Source: Actinoallomurus iriomotensis
GTDB taxonomy: Bacteria > Actinomycetota > Actinomycetes > Streptosporangiales > Streptosporangiaceae
DNA: 64,000 bases
Assembly: GCF_030269445.1 (NCBI RefSeq)
Contig: NZ_BSTJ01000019.1
Span: 1 to 64,000 of the forward strand
Reading direction: 5' to 3'
Under the pieces are notes generated by a model that saw nothing but the letters and a program-made list of their open reading frames with translations, did no database searches and was not told where the DNA came from. The position numbers and the translations under genes are program-made. Every line of letters begins with the position of its first letter. The first letter of the stretch is position 1. Below are positions 1-9,281 of this stretch, one piece after another.

Positions 1-2
1 TG

Positions 3-161
3 ACCACGATCGGCAGTGTCCTGGTGGTGTTGAAGGTCAATTCCTTCTGGCAGGACGCCATCGCCGGCCTGCTGCTCCTCCTGGCCATCAGCGTGGACCG
101 TCTGCTGTCCCTGCGCGTCACCCGCGCTCTTCGGAGGAGGAACGCCCGCCATGGCGCCTGA
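3..161 (+). CDS. ABC sugar transporter permease, C-terminal end (partial)
   Basis: Only the last 52 codons are inside the window; the gene starts to the left. The visible part holds one hydrophobic helix (AIAGLLLLLAISVD) followed by an arginine-rich cytoplasmic tail, as in RbsC/RhaP-type inner-membrane permeases. Its stop overlaps the start of the next permease by 11 nt, so the two are translated as a coupled pair. Because RhaS and rhamnose enzymes follow, this is probably one of the two rhamnose-importer permeases (RhaP/RhaQ pair). The ATPase (RhaT) is presumably further left. The family call rests mainly on context because so little of the protein is visible. Confidence 0.8.
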   Translation, partial: TTIGSVLVVLKVNSFWQDAIAGLLLLLAISVDRLLSLRVTRALRRRNARHGA

Positions 162-1191
162 AGCTCCCGCGAAGGCCCCCGTCGCGCGACCGCGCGCCGA
201 GGCACCCCGCCCGCTGACCCGGTTCGTCCGCTGGGACGTCATCGTGACCGCCCTGCTGATCGTCGTCTTCCTCGGCGGTGCGTTCGGCAGTTCCGACTTC
301 GCCACGAGCGACAACCTCTCCTTCGCCCTCGATGACCTGTCCGAGATCGCGCTGATCGCGCTGCCCATGACCCTGCTGGTCGTGGCGGCCGAGGTGGACC
401 TGTCCGTCGCGTCGGTGCTGGGTATGTCCAGCGCGGTGTTCGGCGCGCTGTGGGACGCCGGCTGGGCGATCGAGACCATCGTCCCGGTCCTCCTGGTGAT
501 CGGCGTCGTGGCCGGGCTGGTCAACGGGCTGCTCGTCACGCGGCTGGGGTTGCCGTCGCTGGCCGTCACGATCGGCACGATGACCCTCTACCGCGGGCTC
601 GCCTACGTCGTACTCGGCACGAAGGCGGTCGCGGAGTTCCCGCAGAACTACGCGGACCTGGCCACCAAGACCGTGCCCGGCACTCCGATCCCGTACCCCT
701 TCGCGCTGTTCATCGTGCTCGCGGTCGTCACCGCGATCGTCCTGCACGCCACCGGCCTGGGCCGGTCGCTGTTCGCGATCGGTGCGCAGGAGGAGGCCGC
801 GTTCTTCGCCGGCATCCGCGTGAAGCGCATCAAGCTGCTGCTCTTCGTCGTCTCCGGCGTCGTCTCCGCGTTCGCCGGCGCCGTCTACACGCTCCGCTAC
901 GGCAGTGCCCGCGCCGACAACGGCCTGGGCATGGAGCTGGCCGTCATCGCGGCGGTGCTGCTGGGCGGGGTCGACTTCGACGGCGGCAAGGGCACCCTCG
1001 GCGGCGTCGTCGCCGGCGTCCTGCTGATCGGCCTGCTCCGCAACCTGCTCATGCTCCATGACGTCGCGACCGAGATCCAGTCGATCGTCACCGGACTCCT
1101 CCTCATCGTCTCCGTACTCACGCCGCGGATCGCGGCGAAGGTCCGTGAGACCCGACGACATCACCGCGGATCCCCGTCCGCCTCCTCCTGA
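151..1191 (+). CDS. ABC sugar (probably L-rhamnose) transporter permease
   Basis: A 346-residue integral membrane protein of the RbsC/BPD_transp_2 family. After a short Ala/Pro-rich cytoplasmic head come about nine hydrophobic segments (for example VIVTALLIVVFLGGAFG and TIVPVLLVIGVVAGLVNGLL). The family loop near residue 207 (ATGLGRSLFAIGAQEEAAFFAGI) matches the conserved site that contacts the ATPase. The ATG lies inside the end of the upstream permease gene, just after a GGAGGA ribosome-binding site, which fixes the start. It forms the membrane channel with the preceding permease and is followed after 27 nt by the substrate-binding lipoprotein. Rhamnose specificity is inferred from rhaS, rhaM and rhaI downstream. 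Confidence 0.9.
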   Translation: MAPEAPAKAPVARPRAEAPRPLTRFVRWDVIVTALLIVVFLGGAFGSSDFATSDNLSFALDDLSEIALIALPMTLLVVAAEVDLSVASVLGMSSAVFGALWDAGWAIETIVPVLLVIGVVAGLVNGLLVTRLGLPSLAVTIGTMTLYRGLAYVVLGTKAVAEFPQNYADLATKTVPGTPIPYPFALFIVLAVVTAIVLHATGLGRSLFAIGAQEEAAFFAGIRVKRIKLLLFVVSGVVSAFAGAVYTLRYGSARADNGLGMELAVIAAVLLGGVDFDGGKGTLGGVVAGVLLIGLLRNLLMLHDVATEIQSIVTGLLLIVSVLTPRIAAKVRETRRHHRGSPSASS

Positions 1192-1218
1192 CCAGCGACC
1201 GAAGAAAAGGAACCCTCC

Positions 1219-2292
1219 ATGATCAAGCGTCCCCTGGTGGCCGTGGCGCTCACCGCCGCGCTCGCCGTCGGCGCCGCCGCCTGCGGCGGTACGACCAAGA
1301 ACTCCTCCGGAAGTGACAACAGCGGCAACGCCGCGACGAGCGGCAAGAAGGCCGACCCGAACGCCCCGCTGAAGAAGGGCCTGAAGCTGGCGTTCCTGCC
1401 GAAGCAGGTCAACAACCCGTACGAGACGATCGTCGACAACGCCGGCATCGCGGGGGCGAAGGAGTTCGGCGGCACCGCCAAGGAGGTCGGCCCGTCCGAC
1501 GCGTCGGCGTCGTCGCAGATCTCCTACCTCAACACGCTGATCCAGCAGCGGCAGGACGCGATCCTCATCGCGGCCAACGACCCGAACGCCGTGTGCGGGC
1601 CGTTGAAGCAGGCGATGTCCCGCAAGATCGCGGTGGTGTCGTATGACTCCGACGCCGCCAAGGAGTGCCGGGACGTCTTCATCAACCAGGCGAGCTCCGA
1701 GGAGATCGGCCGCAGCGAGATCAAGGTGATGTCGGACCTGATCGGCGCCAAGGGCAAGATCGCGATCCTGTCGGCGACGGCGAACGCGACGAACCAGAAC
1801 ACCTGGATCGAGTTCATGAAGGAGGAGCTGAAGAAGCCGGAGTACTCCGGCATCCAGCTCGTCAAGGTCGCCTACGGCGACGACGATGACCAGAAGTCGT
1901 TCCAGCAGACCCAGGGTCTGCTCCAGGCCTACCCGGACCTGAAGGGCATCATCGCCCCGACCACCGTCGGCATCGCCGCCGCGGCCCGCTACATCGACAG
2001 CTCCAAGTACAAGGGCAAGGTCGCCGTGTCCGGCCTGGGCACGCCGAACCAGATGCGCAAGTTCGTCAAGGACGGCACCGTCAAGAAGTTCGAGCTGTGG
2101 GACCCGGCGAACCTCGGCTACCTCGCCTCGTACGCCGCGGCCGCCATCGCCTCCGGCCAGATCACCGGCGCCGAGGGCGAGACGTTCAAGGCCGGCAAGC
2201 TCGGCTCGCGCACGATCGGCAAGGACGGCGAGGTCATCCTCGGCCCGCCGACCGTCTTCGACAGCAGCAACATCGACAACTACCACTTCTAG
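1219..2292 (+). CDS. rhaS: Rhamnose ABC transporter substrate-binding lipoprotein RhaS
   Basis: A 357-residue exported lipoprotein. The signal peptide ends in a lipobox (VGAAAC, Cys near residue 22), followed by a Ser/Gly/Asn-rich linker to about residue 50. A type I periplasmic binding fold (Peripla_BP_4) fills the rest, with LAFLPKQVNNPYE at the first strand and AILIAANDPNAVCGPL in the sugar-binding region. The length and the motif NNPYE fit RhaS of the rhamnose importer. It delivers L-rhamnose to the two permeases encoded just upstream and is followed by a GC-rich hairpin and then rhamnose mutarotase. Substrate assignment comes from family resemblance plus the rhamnose enzymes downstream. 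Confidence 0.9.
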   Translation: MIKRPLVAVALTAALAVGAAACGGTTKNSSGSDNSGNAATSGKKADPNAPLKKGLKLAFLPKQVNNPYETIVDNAGIAGAKEFGGTAKEVGPSDASASSQISYLNTLIQQRQDAILIAANDPNAVCGPLKQAMSRKIAVVSYDSDAAKECRDVFINQASSEEIGRSEIKVMSDLIGAKGKIAILSATANATNQNTWIEFMKEELKKPEYSGIQLVKVAYGDDDDQKSFQQTQGLLQAYPDLKGIIAPTTVGIAAAARYIDSSKYKGKVAVSGLGTPNQMRKFVKDGTVKKFELWDPANLGYLASYAAAAIASGQITGAEGETFKAGKLGSRTIGKDGEVILGPPTVFDSSNIDNYHF

Positions 2293-2299
2293 GACGCTC

Positions 2300-2330
2300 G
2301 GCGCGGGGCCGCCGGACGCGGCCCCGCGCC
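2300..2330 (+). other. Intercistronic hairpin after rhaS
   Basis: A perfect 12-bp stem (GGCGCGGGGCCG pairing with its complement) with a 7-nt loop lies between the rhaS stop and the rhaM ribosome-binding site. There is no T-run. Such hairpins behind binding-protein genes commonly protect the upstream mRNA or partly stop transcription, so that the binding protein is made in excess over the enzymes. That role is inferred. Confidence 0.65.
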
Positions 2331-2348
2331 GTCGCGGGAGGAGCCTCC

Positions 2349-2669
2349 ATGGAGCGCGTGTGTTTCCTGCTGCAGGTCCGTAGGGATCGGCTGCAGGAGT
2401 ACCGCGAACGGCATAAGGCGGTCTGGTCGGACATGCTGACCGCCCTCCGTGCGGCGGGCTGGCGGAACTACAGCATCTTCGTGCGCGAGGACGGCCTGCT
2501 CGTCGGCTACCTGGAGACCGACGACTTCGAGGCCGCGCGCGCGGCCATGGAGGGCACCGAGGTGAACGCCCGCTGGCAGGCCGAGATGGCGCCGTTCTTC
2601 GAGGACCTCGAGGGACAGCGCCCCGACGAGGGCCTGCTGCGTCTGGACGAAGTGTTCCATCTCGACTGA
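2349..2669 (+). CDS. rhaM: L-rhamnose mutarotase
   Basis: A 106-residue cytoplasmic protein of the RhaM/YiiL family (dimeric ferredoxin-like alpha/beta barrel), full length for the family. It interconverts alpha- and beta-L-rhamnose so that the imported sugar can enter the isomerase. Visible family features are the N-terminal [20 protein letters not shown] strand-helix, the His of RHKAVW, the strand GWRNYSIFV and the C-terminal stretch [13 protein letters not shown]. The ATG follows a good GGGAGGAG site. It sits 20 nt ahead of rhaI in what looks like one operon from the transporter to the aldolase. Confidence 0.95.
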   Translation: MERVCFLLQVRRDRLQEYRERHKAVWSDMLTALRAAGWRNYSIFVREDGLLVGYLETDDFEAARAAMEGTEVNARWQAEMAPFFEDLEGQRPDEGLLRLDEVFHLD

Positions 2670-2689
2670 CGGATCGGGGACCACGAACG

Positions 2690-3853
2690 ATGACAACGGA
2701 CATAGCCCAGGTCAAGGCGGCACTGCGCGCCCAGCACATCGAGACGCCGTCGTGGGCGTACGGGAACTCGGGCACGCGTTTCAAGGTGTTCGCCCAGGAG
2801 GGTGTGCCGCGTACGCCGCAGGAGAAGATCGATGATGCGGCGCAGGTGCATCGGTTCACGGGTGTGGCGCCGACGGTGGCGTTGCACATCCCGTGGGACC
2901 GGGTGGAGGACTACGCCGCGCTGGCCGTCTACGCCCGTGACCGTGGTGTACGGGTCGGTGCGATCAACTCGAACGTCTTCCAGGATGACGACTACATGCT
3001 GGGCAGTGTCACCAACCCGGATCCGGCCGTACGTAAGAAGGCGCTGGGGCATCTGCTGGATTGCGTCGACATCATGGACGCGACCGGGTCGCGGGACTTG
3101 AAGCTGTGGTTCTCCGACGGCACGAACTATCCGGGTCAGGACGACATCCGGGCCCGGCAGGACCGGCTCGCCGAGGCCTTGGCCGCCGTCTATGAGCGGC
3201 TCGGAGACGACCAGCGGTTCCTGTTGGAGTACAAGCTGTTCGAGCCGGCGTTCTACAGCACCGATGTGCCGGACTGGGGCACCTCGTATGCGCACTGCTT
3301 GAAGCTCGGGCCCAAGGCGCAGGTGGTGGTGGACACCGGGCATCACGCGCCGGGGACGAACATCGAGTTCATCGTGGCGTTCTTGTTGCGGGAGGGGAAG
3401 CTCGGCGGGTTCGACTTCAACTCCCGGTTCTATGCCGATGATGACTTGATGGTCGGTGCGGCGGATCCGTTCCAGTTGTTCCGGATCATGCATGAGGTGA
3501 TCCAGGGCGGCGGGTTCAGCGACGAGATCGCGTTCATGCTCGATCAGTGTCACAACATCGAGCCGAAGATTCCCGGTCAGATCCGTTCGGTGATGAACGT
3601 TCAGGAGGCCACGGCCAAGGCGCTGCTGGTCGATGGGGAGGCGTTGCGTTCCGCGCAGCGGGCCGGGGATGTGCTGGGCGCCAACGCGGTGTTCATGGAC
3701 GCCTACAACACCGACGTCCGCCCCCTCCTCGCCGAACTACGCGAGGAGATGGGCCTGGACCCGGACCCGATGGCGGCCTACGCCCGGTCCGGCTACTTCG
3801 AGAAGATCCGCGACGAACGCAAGGACGGCCAGGCGGCCGGTTGGGGGGCCTGA
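2690..3853 (+). CDS. rhaI: L-rhamnose isomerase (RhaI type)
   Basis: A 387-residue TIM-barrel sugar isomerase that converts L-rhamnose to L-rhamnulose. It is the Pseudomonas/actinobacterial RhaI type rather than the E. coli RhaA type. Metal- and substrate-site stretches are visible: [14 protein letters not shown] near residue 137, [14 protein letters not shown] near 179, [13 protein letters not shown] near 216 and [12 protein letters not shown] near 240. It needs a divalent metal in the family. Only 2 nt separate its stop from the GTG of the aldolase/dehydrogenase, so the two are almost certainly co-translated. Codon use in the middle of this gene (many TTG, CGG and GTT codons) is a little less GC-biased than in its neighbours. 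Confidence 0.95.
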   Translation: MTTDIAQVKAALRAQHIETPSWAYGNSGTRFKVFAQEGVPRTPQEKIDDAAQVHRFTGVAPTVALHIPWDRVEDYAALAVYARDRGVRVGAINSNVFQDDDYMLGSVTNPDPAVRKKALGHLLDCVDIMDATGSRDLKLWFSDGTNYPGQDDIRARQDRLAEALAAVYERLGDDQRFLLEYKLFEPAFYSTDVPDWGTSYAHCLKLGPKAQVVVDTGHHAPGTNIEFIVAFLLREGKLGGFDFNSRFYADDDLMVGAADPFQLFRIMHEVIQGGGFSDEIAFMLDQCHNIEPKIPGQIRSVMNVQEATAKALLVDGEALRSAQRAGDVLGANAVFMDAYNTDVRPLLAELREEMGLDPDPMAAYARSGYFEKIRDERKDGQAAGWGA

Positions 3854-3855
3854 GA

Positions 3856-5895
3856 GTGGGAATCGTCGACGACCTGCTGAAACGCTGTCACGAGCTGGGT
3901 TCCGACCCGCGCAACACGAACTACGCGGGCGGCAACGCCTCCGCCAAGGGTGTCGCCGCGGACCCGGTGACCGGCGGCGACGTCGAGCTGATGTGGGTGA
4001 AGGGTTCCGGCGGTGACCTGGGCACGCTGAAGGAGTCCGGTCTGGCCGTGCTGCGGCTGGACCGGCTGCGCGCCCTGGTGAACGTCTACCCGGGTGTCGA
4101 GCGCGAGGACGAGATGGTCGCCGCGTTCGACCACTGCGGGTTCGGCAAGGGCGGTGCGGCCCCGTCGATCGACACGGCCATGCACGGCCTCGTCGACGCC
4201 GCGCACGTCGACCACCTGCACCCGGACTCGGGCATCGCGATCGCGACCGCGGCCGACGGTGAGGAGCTCACCCGGACGATCTTCGGTGATCGGGTGGTGT
4301 GGGTGCCCTGGCGCCGGCCCGGTTTCCAGCTCGGCCTGGACATCGCGGCGATCAAGAAGGACAACCCGCAGGCCATCGGCTGCGTCCTCGGCGGCCACGG
4401 CATCACCGCGTGGGGTGAGACCAGCGAGGAGTGCCAGGCCAACTCGCTGGACATCATCCGCACCGCCGAGGCCTACATCGCCGAGCACGGCCGCACCGAC
4501 CCGTTCGGTGCGGAGATCTACGCGACGCTGCCCGAAGCCGAGCGGCGCGAGCGTGCCGCCGCGCTGTTCCCGCTGATCCGCGGGCTGGCCTCCACCGACC
4601 GGCCGCAGGTGGGCCACTTCAGCGACACCCCTGAGGTGCTGGACTTCGTGGCCCGGGCCGAGCACCCGCGGCTGGCCGCACTGGGCACCTCCTGCCCGGA
4701 CCACTTCCTGCGCACCAAGGTCCGTCCGCTGGTCCTGGACCTGGCACCGGACGCACCCCTGGAGCAGGTGGGCGACCGGCTGCGTGAGCTGCACGCGGCC
4801 TACCGGGAGGACTACCGCGCCTACTACGAGCGCTACGCCACCGAGAACTCCCCGGCGATGCGGGGCGCGGACCCGGCGATCGTGCTCGTGCCCGGTGTGG
4901 GGATGTTCAGTTTCGGTAAGGACAAGCAGACCGCGCGGGTGGCGGGGGAGTTCTACCTCAACGCCATCAACGTGATGCGCGGCGCCGAGGCCCTGTCCTC
5001 CTACGCGCCGATCGCGGAGTCGGAGAAGTTCCGGATCGAGTACTGGGAGCTGGAGGAGGCCAAACTCCGCCGCATGCCCAAGCCGAAGCCCCTGGCCACG
5101 CGGGTGGCATTGGTGACCGGCGGCGGTTCGGGCATCGGCGCGGCCACCGCCCGCCGCCTCGCGGCCGAGGGCGCCTGCGTCGTGGTCGCCGACCGTGACG
5201 CCGCCGCGGCCGAGAAGATCGCCGCCGAGCTCGGCGCGTCCGCGCTGCGGGCCACAGACGTCACCACCAGCGTCGCGGTCGACGTCACCGACGAAATCCA
5301 GATCGCCGCGGCGCTGCGCGAGGCGGTGCTGGCGTTCGGCGGAGTGGACCTGGTGGTCAACAACGCCGGGCTGTCGTTGTCCAAGCCGCTGCTGGAGACC
5401 ACGGTCGCGGACTGGGACCTGCAGCACGATGTCATGGCGCGGGGCTCGTTCCTGGTCTCCCGTGAGGCGGCCCGGGTCATGATCGAGCAGGGGCTGGGCG
5501 GTGACATCGTCTACATCGCCTCGAAGAACTCGTTGTTCGCGGGGCCGAACAACATCGCCTACAGCGCGGCAAAGGCCGACCAGGCCCACCAGGTGCGGCT
5601 GCTGGCCGCCGAGCTCGGCGAGCACGGCATCCGGGTCAACGGCATCAACCCCGACGGTGTCGTCCGCGGCTCGGGGATCTTCGCCGGCGGCTGGGGCGCC
5701 AAGCGTGCCGCGGTCTACGGCGTGCCGGAGGAGAAGCTGGGTGAGTTCTACGCCCAGCGCACCCTCCTCAAGCGCGAGGTGCTGCCCGAACACGTCGCCA
5801 ACGCCGTCTTCGCCCTCACCGGCGGAGACCTGACCCACACCACCGGCCTGCACATCCCCGTCGACGCCGGAGTGGCGGCCGCCTTCCTCCGCTGA
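3856..5895 (+). CDS. rhaEW: Bifunctional rhamnulose-1-phosphate aldolase / short-chain dehydrogenase
   Basis: A 679-residue cytoplasmic fusion. Residues about 1-390 are a class II aldolase (adducin fold) with YAGGNASAK near the N-terminus and the metal-binding HVDHLHPDS near 118. Residues about 415-679 are an SDR domain with the NAD motif TGGGSGIG, NNAG, and the catalytic S...YSAAK. The aldolase splits L-rhamnulose 1-phosphate into dihydroxyacetone phosphate and L-lactaldehyde, and the dehydrogenase oxidises the lactaldehyde to lactate (known for this family, RhaEW/YuxG). The GTG start two bases after rhaI was chosen because the next upstream in-frame region is rhaI itself. The kinase needed before this step is not in the window. 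Confidence 0.93.
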   Translation: MGIVDDLLKRCHELGSDPRNTNYAGGNASAKGVAADPVTGGDVELMWVKGSGGDLGTLKESGLAVLRLDRLRALVNVYPGVEREDEMVAAFDHCGFGKGGAAPSIDTAMHGLVDAAHVDHLHPDSGIAIATAADGEELTRTIFGDRVVWVPWRRPGFQLGLDIAAIKKDNPQAIGCVLGGHGITAWGETSEECQANSLDIIRTAEAYIAEHGRTDPFGAEIYATLPEAERRERAAALFPLIRGLASTDRPQVGHFSDTPEVLDFVARAEHPRLAALGTSCPDHFLRTKVRPLVLDLAPDAPLEQVGDRLRELHAAYREDYRAYYERYATENSPAMRGADPAIVLVPGVGMFSFGKDKQTARVAGEFYLNAINVMRGAEALSSYAPIAESEKFRIEYWELEEAKLRRMPKPKPLATRVALVTGGGSGIGAATARRLAAEGACVVVADRDAAAAEKIAAELGASALRATDVTTSVAVDVTDEIQIAAALREAVLAFGGVDLVVNNAGLSLSKPLLETTVADWDLQHDVMARGSFLVSREAARVMIEQGLGGDIVYIASKNSLFAGPNNIAYSAAKADQAHQVRLLAAELGEHGIRVNGINPDGVVRGSGIFAGGWGAKRAAVYGVPEEKLGEFYAQRTLLKREVLPEHVANAVFALTGGDLTHTTGLHIPVDAGVAAAFLR

Positions 5896-6175
5896 TTCAC
5901 GTGCGCGACAGCGCACCGCAGACCGACGGTGGGCCCGTCTGCCCGTCCGCGGCGGGCCCACCGTCACCCAGCCCACGAAACCGGCCGACCCCTGTCGCCG
6001 GACGATCGGCGCGAGAACGCCCGATCGCCGCGCCCACGCCTCACGTCCATCGACGTGCGCCTTCACAACTCCATCACCGAGTCGGGGGACTCACATGTAC
6101 AGCCGGGTGATCGAACTCGCGGGCCACGCCTCCTGAGTGCCTTCACCCATTCAGCACTGAAGGATGCACCCTCAG

Positions 6176-9175
6176 ATGAAGACCCCTTCGTCGCCGGCCG
6201 GCGGGTTCAGCCGCCGCGGCTTCCTCCTGACGGCCGGCACCGCGGCGGCGGGCGCCGCGCTGGCCTGGGGCTCGCCCCTCGGTGAGACCGACGCCCGCGC
6301 CGCGGTGTCCACGACGGCCGGCCGGTTCGCCCGGCCCGACGTGTCCGTGGCACCGAAGTTCCGCTGGTGGTGGCCGGACGGCAACGTCGACCCGGCGGAG
6401 ATCCGCCGGGAGGTCGACCAGATCGCCGACGCCGGGTTCGCCGGCGCGGAGATCGCCGCGGTCCACCACAGCATCTCCGACAAGTCGGTGCTCGACCCGG
6501 CCGGTCACGGCTGGGGCACCCCCGCCTGGGTGGACGCCGTCGAGGCCGCGCTCGACCAGGCGCACCGGCGCGGTGTGACGATCGACCTCACCATCGGCCC
6601 GTCCTGGCCCGCCGCCGTACCGACGATCACGCCGGACGACACCGCCGCCGTCAAGGAGCTGGCGTACGGCTCGGTGACCGTGGCGGCCGGCGCGACCTAC
6701 ACCGGGCCGGTCCCGGCGCCCGTGGTCGCGGCCCCCTCGGCGGTGAAGGTCCAGCAGCCGATCCTCGTGCAGGCCGCCCGCATCGATTCGGCCAACTCCA
6801 CGAGGAAGGAGACCGGGCTGGACCTCTCGTCCGTCCAGGACCTGACGTCGAAGGTCCGCGACGGGCAGATCTCCTGGACCGCGCCGTCCGACGGCTCCTG
6901 GGTGATCATCGGCCACTGGGAGCGGGGATCGGCCCAGACGCCCGAGTCCGGTCCGCACACGAGCCCGGCGGCGTACGTCGTCGACCACTTCAGCGCCGCC
7001 GGCACCAAGGCCGTGACCGGCTTCTGGGAGAGCCACATCCTCACCCCGGACGTGCGCCGCCTGATCGGGAAGGCGGGCGCCACGCTCTTCGAGGACTCGA
7101 TCGAGATCGAGACCAAGGCGCTGATGTGGACGCCGGACCTGCCCGCCGAGTTCGCCAGGCGCAAGGGCTACTCGGTGCTGCCGTACCTGCCGGCCATCAC
7201 GCAGAACAACGGGAACCAGGTCTTCGCCTACGAGGCCGCCGCGACCCGGCGGATCCGCTACGACTACTGGGACGTCATCTCCCAGCTGTTCAACGAGAAC
7301 CACATCACCGCGCTGCGGAAGTGGGCGCACTCGGTCGGCCTGGAGATGCGCTGCCAGCCGTACGGCGCGCCGACGGACGCGATCGCCTCGGCCGCGATCC
7401 TCGACGTGCCGGAGGGCGAGTCGATCGGGTTCCACAACCTCGACGACTGGCGGAGCCTGGCGGGCGGGCGGGACATGGCCGGCCGCACGGTCCTCTCCGG
7501 TGAGATGGGCGCCTACACGGGCGGCGCGTACAACACGACGTGGAAGAAGTTCCTGCTCACCGCCGGCGGCGCGTACGCGGCCGGGCTGAACCGCAGCGTC
7601 ATCCACGGCTTCTCCTACGCGAGCGCGCCGGGCGTCAAGTGGCCCGGCTTCGCCGCCTTCACCCCGTACGGAGGGAACATCGGCTACGCCGAATCGTGGG
7701 GACCGCGCCAGCCCACCTGGCGGCACATCCAGGACATCTCCGGATACCTGAGCCGTCTCCACCAGGTGCTCCAGTCCGGTACGCCGCGCATCGACGTGGC
7801 GATCTTCCGGCAGACCGGATACTCCAAGACCGGCATCGGCGCGTCCTGGTTCACCGCGAGCGGCATCCCGCTCGGCTGGACCCACCAGTTCATCAGCGCG
7901 CCGCTGCTCGACCTGCCGAACGCCGAGGTCCGCGGGGGCCGGCTCGCCCCGGACGGCCCGGCGTACAAGGCGGTGTTCGTCGAGGGCGACCACTTCTACA
8001 ACATGGACTGCACGCTGCAGGTCGGCGTCGCCGAGAAGCTGCTGAAGTTCACCCGGGCGGGGCTGCCGATCGTGCTGCTCGGCGACTGGTCAGCGCCTGT
8101 GGTGCCGGGCCTGGGGTCCGACGCCGAGAACACCCGGCTGCGGTCGGTCGTGGCCGACCTGCTCAAGCAGCCGAAGGTCAGGGTCGTCGCGGCCACGGCC
8201 GACGTGCCGGCCGCGCTCGCCGCCCTCGGCGTGACCCCGGACGTGACCTACGCGCAGAGCTCCACGCTGCTCAACTTCCACCGCCACGACGACGGCGCCG
8301 ACTACTACTACCTGTGCAACGGCAAGCACGCCGAGACCGTCAAGCCGCCGGTCGCCGCGATCGACCACCTGGTGTCGTTCGGCCGGACCCGCGCGAACGC
8401 GGTGCCGTGCCTGCTCGATCCCTGGACGGGGGAGGTACGGCGGATCGCCCTGTACACCGAGGACGGAGACAAGGTCACCGTGCGCGTCACCCTCCAGCCG
8501 GGCGAGGTGATGATCGTCGCGCTGGCGAGCCCCGGAAGCCTCGGCGACGCCGCCGGACGGACGCACGCCACGAGCACCGAGGCCGCCGAGGTGCTGTTCG
8601 CCGACGGCAGGCTCACGGCCCGCGCGACGGCGGCCGGCACCTACGCGACCACCCTGGCCACCGGCCGCACGGTACGGACGGAGATCCCGGACGTTCCCGC
8701 GCCGATCACGCCGGAGAGCTGGCGGCTGGAGGTCGAGGACCTGCGGCCCGGCGCGTCCGCGACCGAGACCGAGACGGTCGTCCACCGGCTGACCCTCGGC
8801 ACCCTGCAGCCGTGGCCGGACATCCCCGAGCTGGCGGACGTCTCGGGCATCGGCCGGTACACCACGACGGTCGACCTGCCCCGGCCCTGGACCGCCGCGC
8901 ACGGCGCGTACCTGGAACTCGGCCAGGTCTTCGACACCTGCCGGGTCACGGTCAACGGCAAGCGACTGCCGGCGGTCGACCAGATCAACCCGGTGGTGGA
9001 CGTCGGCCCGTACCTGCGGGGCGGCGCCAACACCATCACGATCGAGGTCGCGACGACCCTGAACAACCGGCTGCGGGTCGCCGACCCCGCCGTGTACGGC
9101 GCCGCGTCCCGCCAGGCGTACGGGCTCATCGGCCCGGTCCGCCTCGTCCCGTACGCGCAGGCCGTCATCGCCTAG
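6176..9175 (+). CDS. Secreted GH106 family glycosidase (alpha-L-rhamnosidase)
   Basis: A 999-residue exported enzyme with a Tat signal (SRRGFLLTAG at residues 11-20, Ala-rich h-region, cleavage near ARAAV). The body matches GH106 rhamnosidases: an N-terminal barrel starting FRWWWPDGNVDPAEIRREV, the segment ESHILTPDVRRLI, EDSIEIE near residue 306 and VLSGEMGAYTGG near 440, with a C-terminal beta-sandwich (VNGKRLPAVDQINP...). The family removes terminal alpha-L-rhamnose from plant glycans and flavonoids. The ATG at 6176 was preferred over the ATG at 6164 because AAGGA lies at a workable distance only for the former. It stands 280 nt behind rhaEW and starts the glycosidase series. Confidence 0.88.
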   Translation: MKTPSSPAGGFSRRGFLLTAGTAAAGAALAWGSPLGETDARAAVSTTAGRFARPDVSVAPKFRWWWPDGNVDPAEIRREVDQIADAGFAGAEIAAVHHSISDKSVLDPAGHGWGTPAWVDAVEAALDQAHRRGVTIDLTIGPSWPAAVPTITPDDTAAVKELAYGSVTVAAGATYTGPVPAPVVAAPSAVKVQQPILVQAARIDSANSTRKETGLDLSSVQDLTSKVRDGQISWTAPSDGSWVIIGHWERGSAQTPESGPHTSPAAYVVDHFSAAGTKAVTGFWESHILTPDVRRLIGKAGATLFEDSIEIETKALMWTPDLPAEFARRKGYSVLPYLPAITQNNGNQVFAYEAAATRRIRYDYWDVISQLFNENHITALRKWAHSVGLEMRCQPYGAPTDAIASAAILDVPEGESIGFHNLDDWRSLAGGRDMAGRTVLSGEMGAYTGGAYNTTWKKFLLTAGGAYAAGLNRSVIHGFSYASAPGVKWPGFAAFTPYGGNIGYAESWGPRQPTWRHIQDISGYLSRLHQVLQSGTPRIDVAIFRQTGYSKTGIGASWFTASGIPLGWTHQFISAPLLDLPNAEVRGGRLAPDGPAYKAVFVEGDHFYNMDCTLQVGVAEKLLKFTRAGLPIVLLGDWSAPVVPGLGSDAENTRLRSVVADLLKQPKVRVVAATADVPAALAALGVTPDVTYAQSSTLLNFHRHDDGADYYYLCNGKHAETVKPPVAAIDHLVSFGRTRANAVPCLLDPWTGEVRRIALYTEDGDKVTVRVTLQPGEVMIVALASPGSLGDAAGRTHATSTEAAEVLFADGRLTARATAAGTYATTLATGRTVRTEIPDVPAPITPESWRLEVEDLRPGASATETETVVHRLTLGTLQPWPDIPELADVSGIGRYTTTVDLPRPWTAAHGAYLELGQVFDTCRVTVNGKRLPAVDQINPVVDVGPYLRGGANTITIEVATTLNNRLRVADPAVYGAASRQAYGLIGPVRLVPYAQAVIA

Positions 9176-9281
9176 TCGTCGCCGGGCGGGTCGCGCGGAC
9201 CCTTCGTCCTCCCGCCCCGGCCCGGCCCTCTCCCATCCCTTCGATTCATCTCTCCACCACAGGATGCTGCGAGGTATTCGC

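Noticed and set aside
118-2889. Very long open frame on the minus strand opposite the transporter genes
   Set aside because: Arg/Gly/Asp-rich shadow of plus-strand genes caused by high GC; no domain, no start signal. The same applies to the other kilobase-long antisense frames (for example 13780-18186 and 20028-23876).
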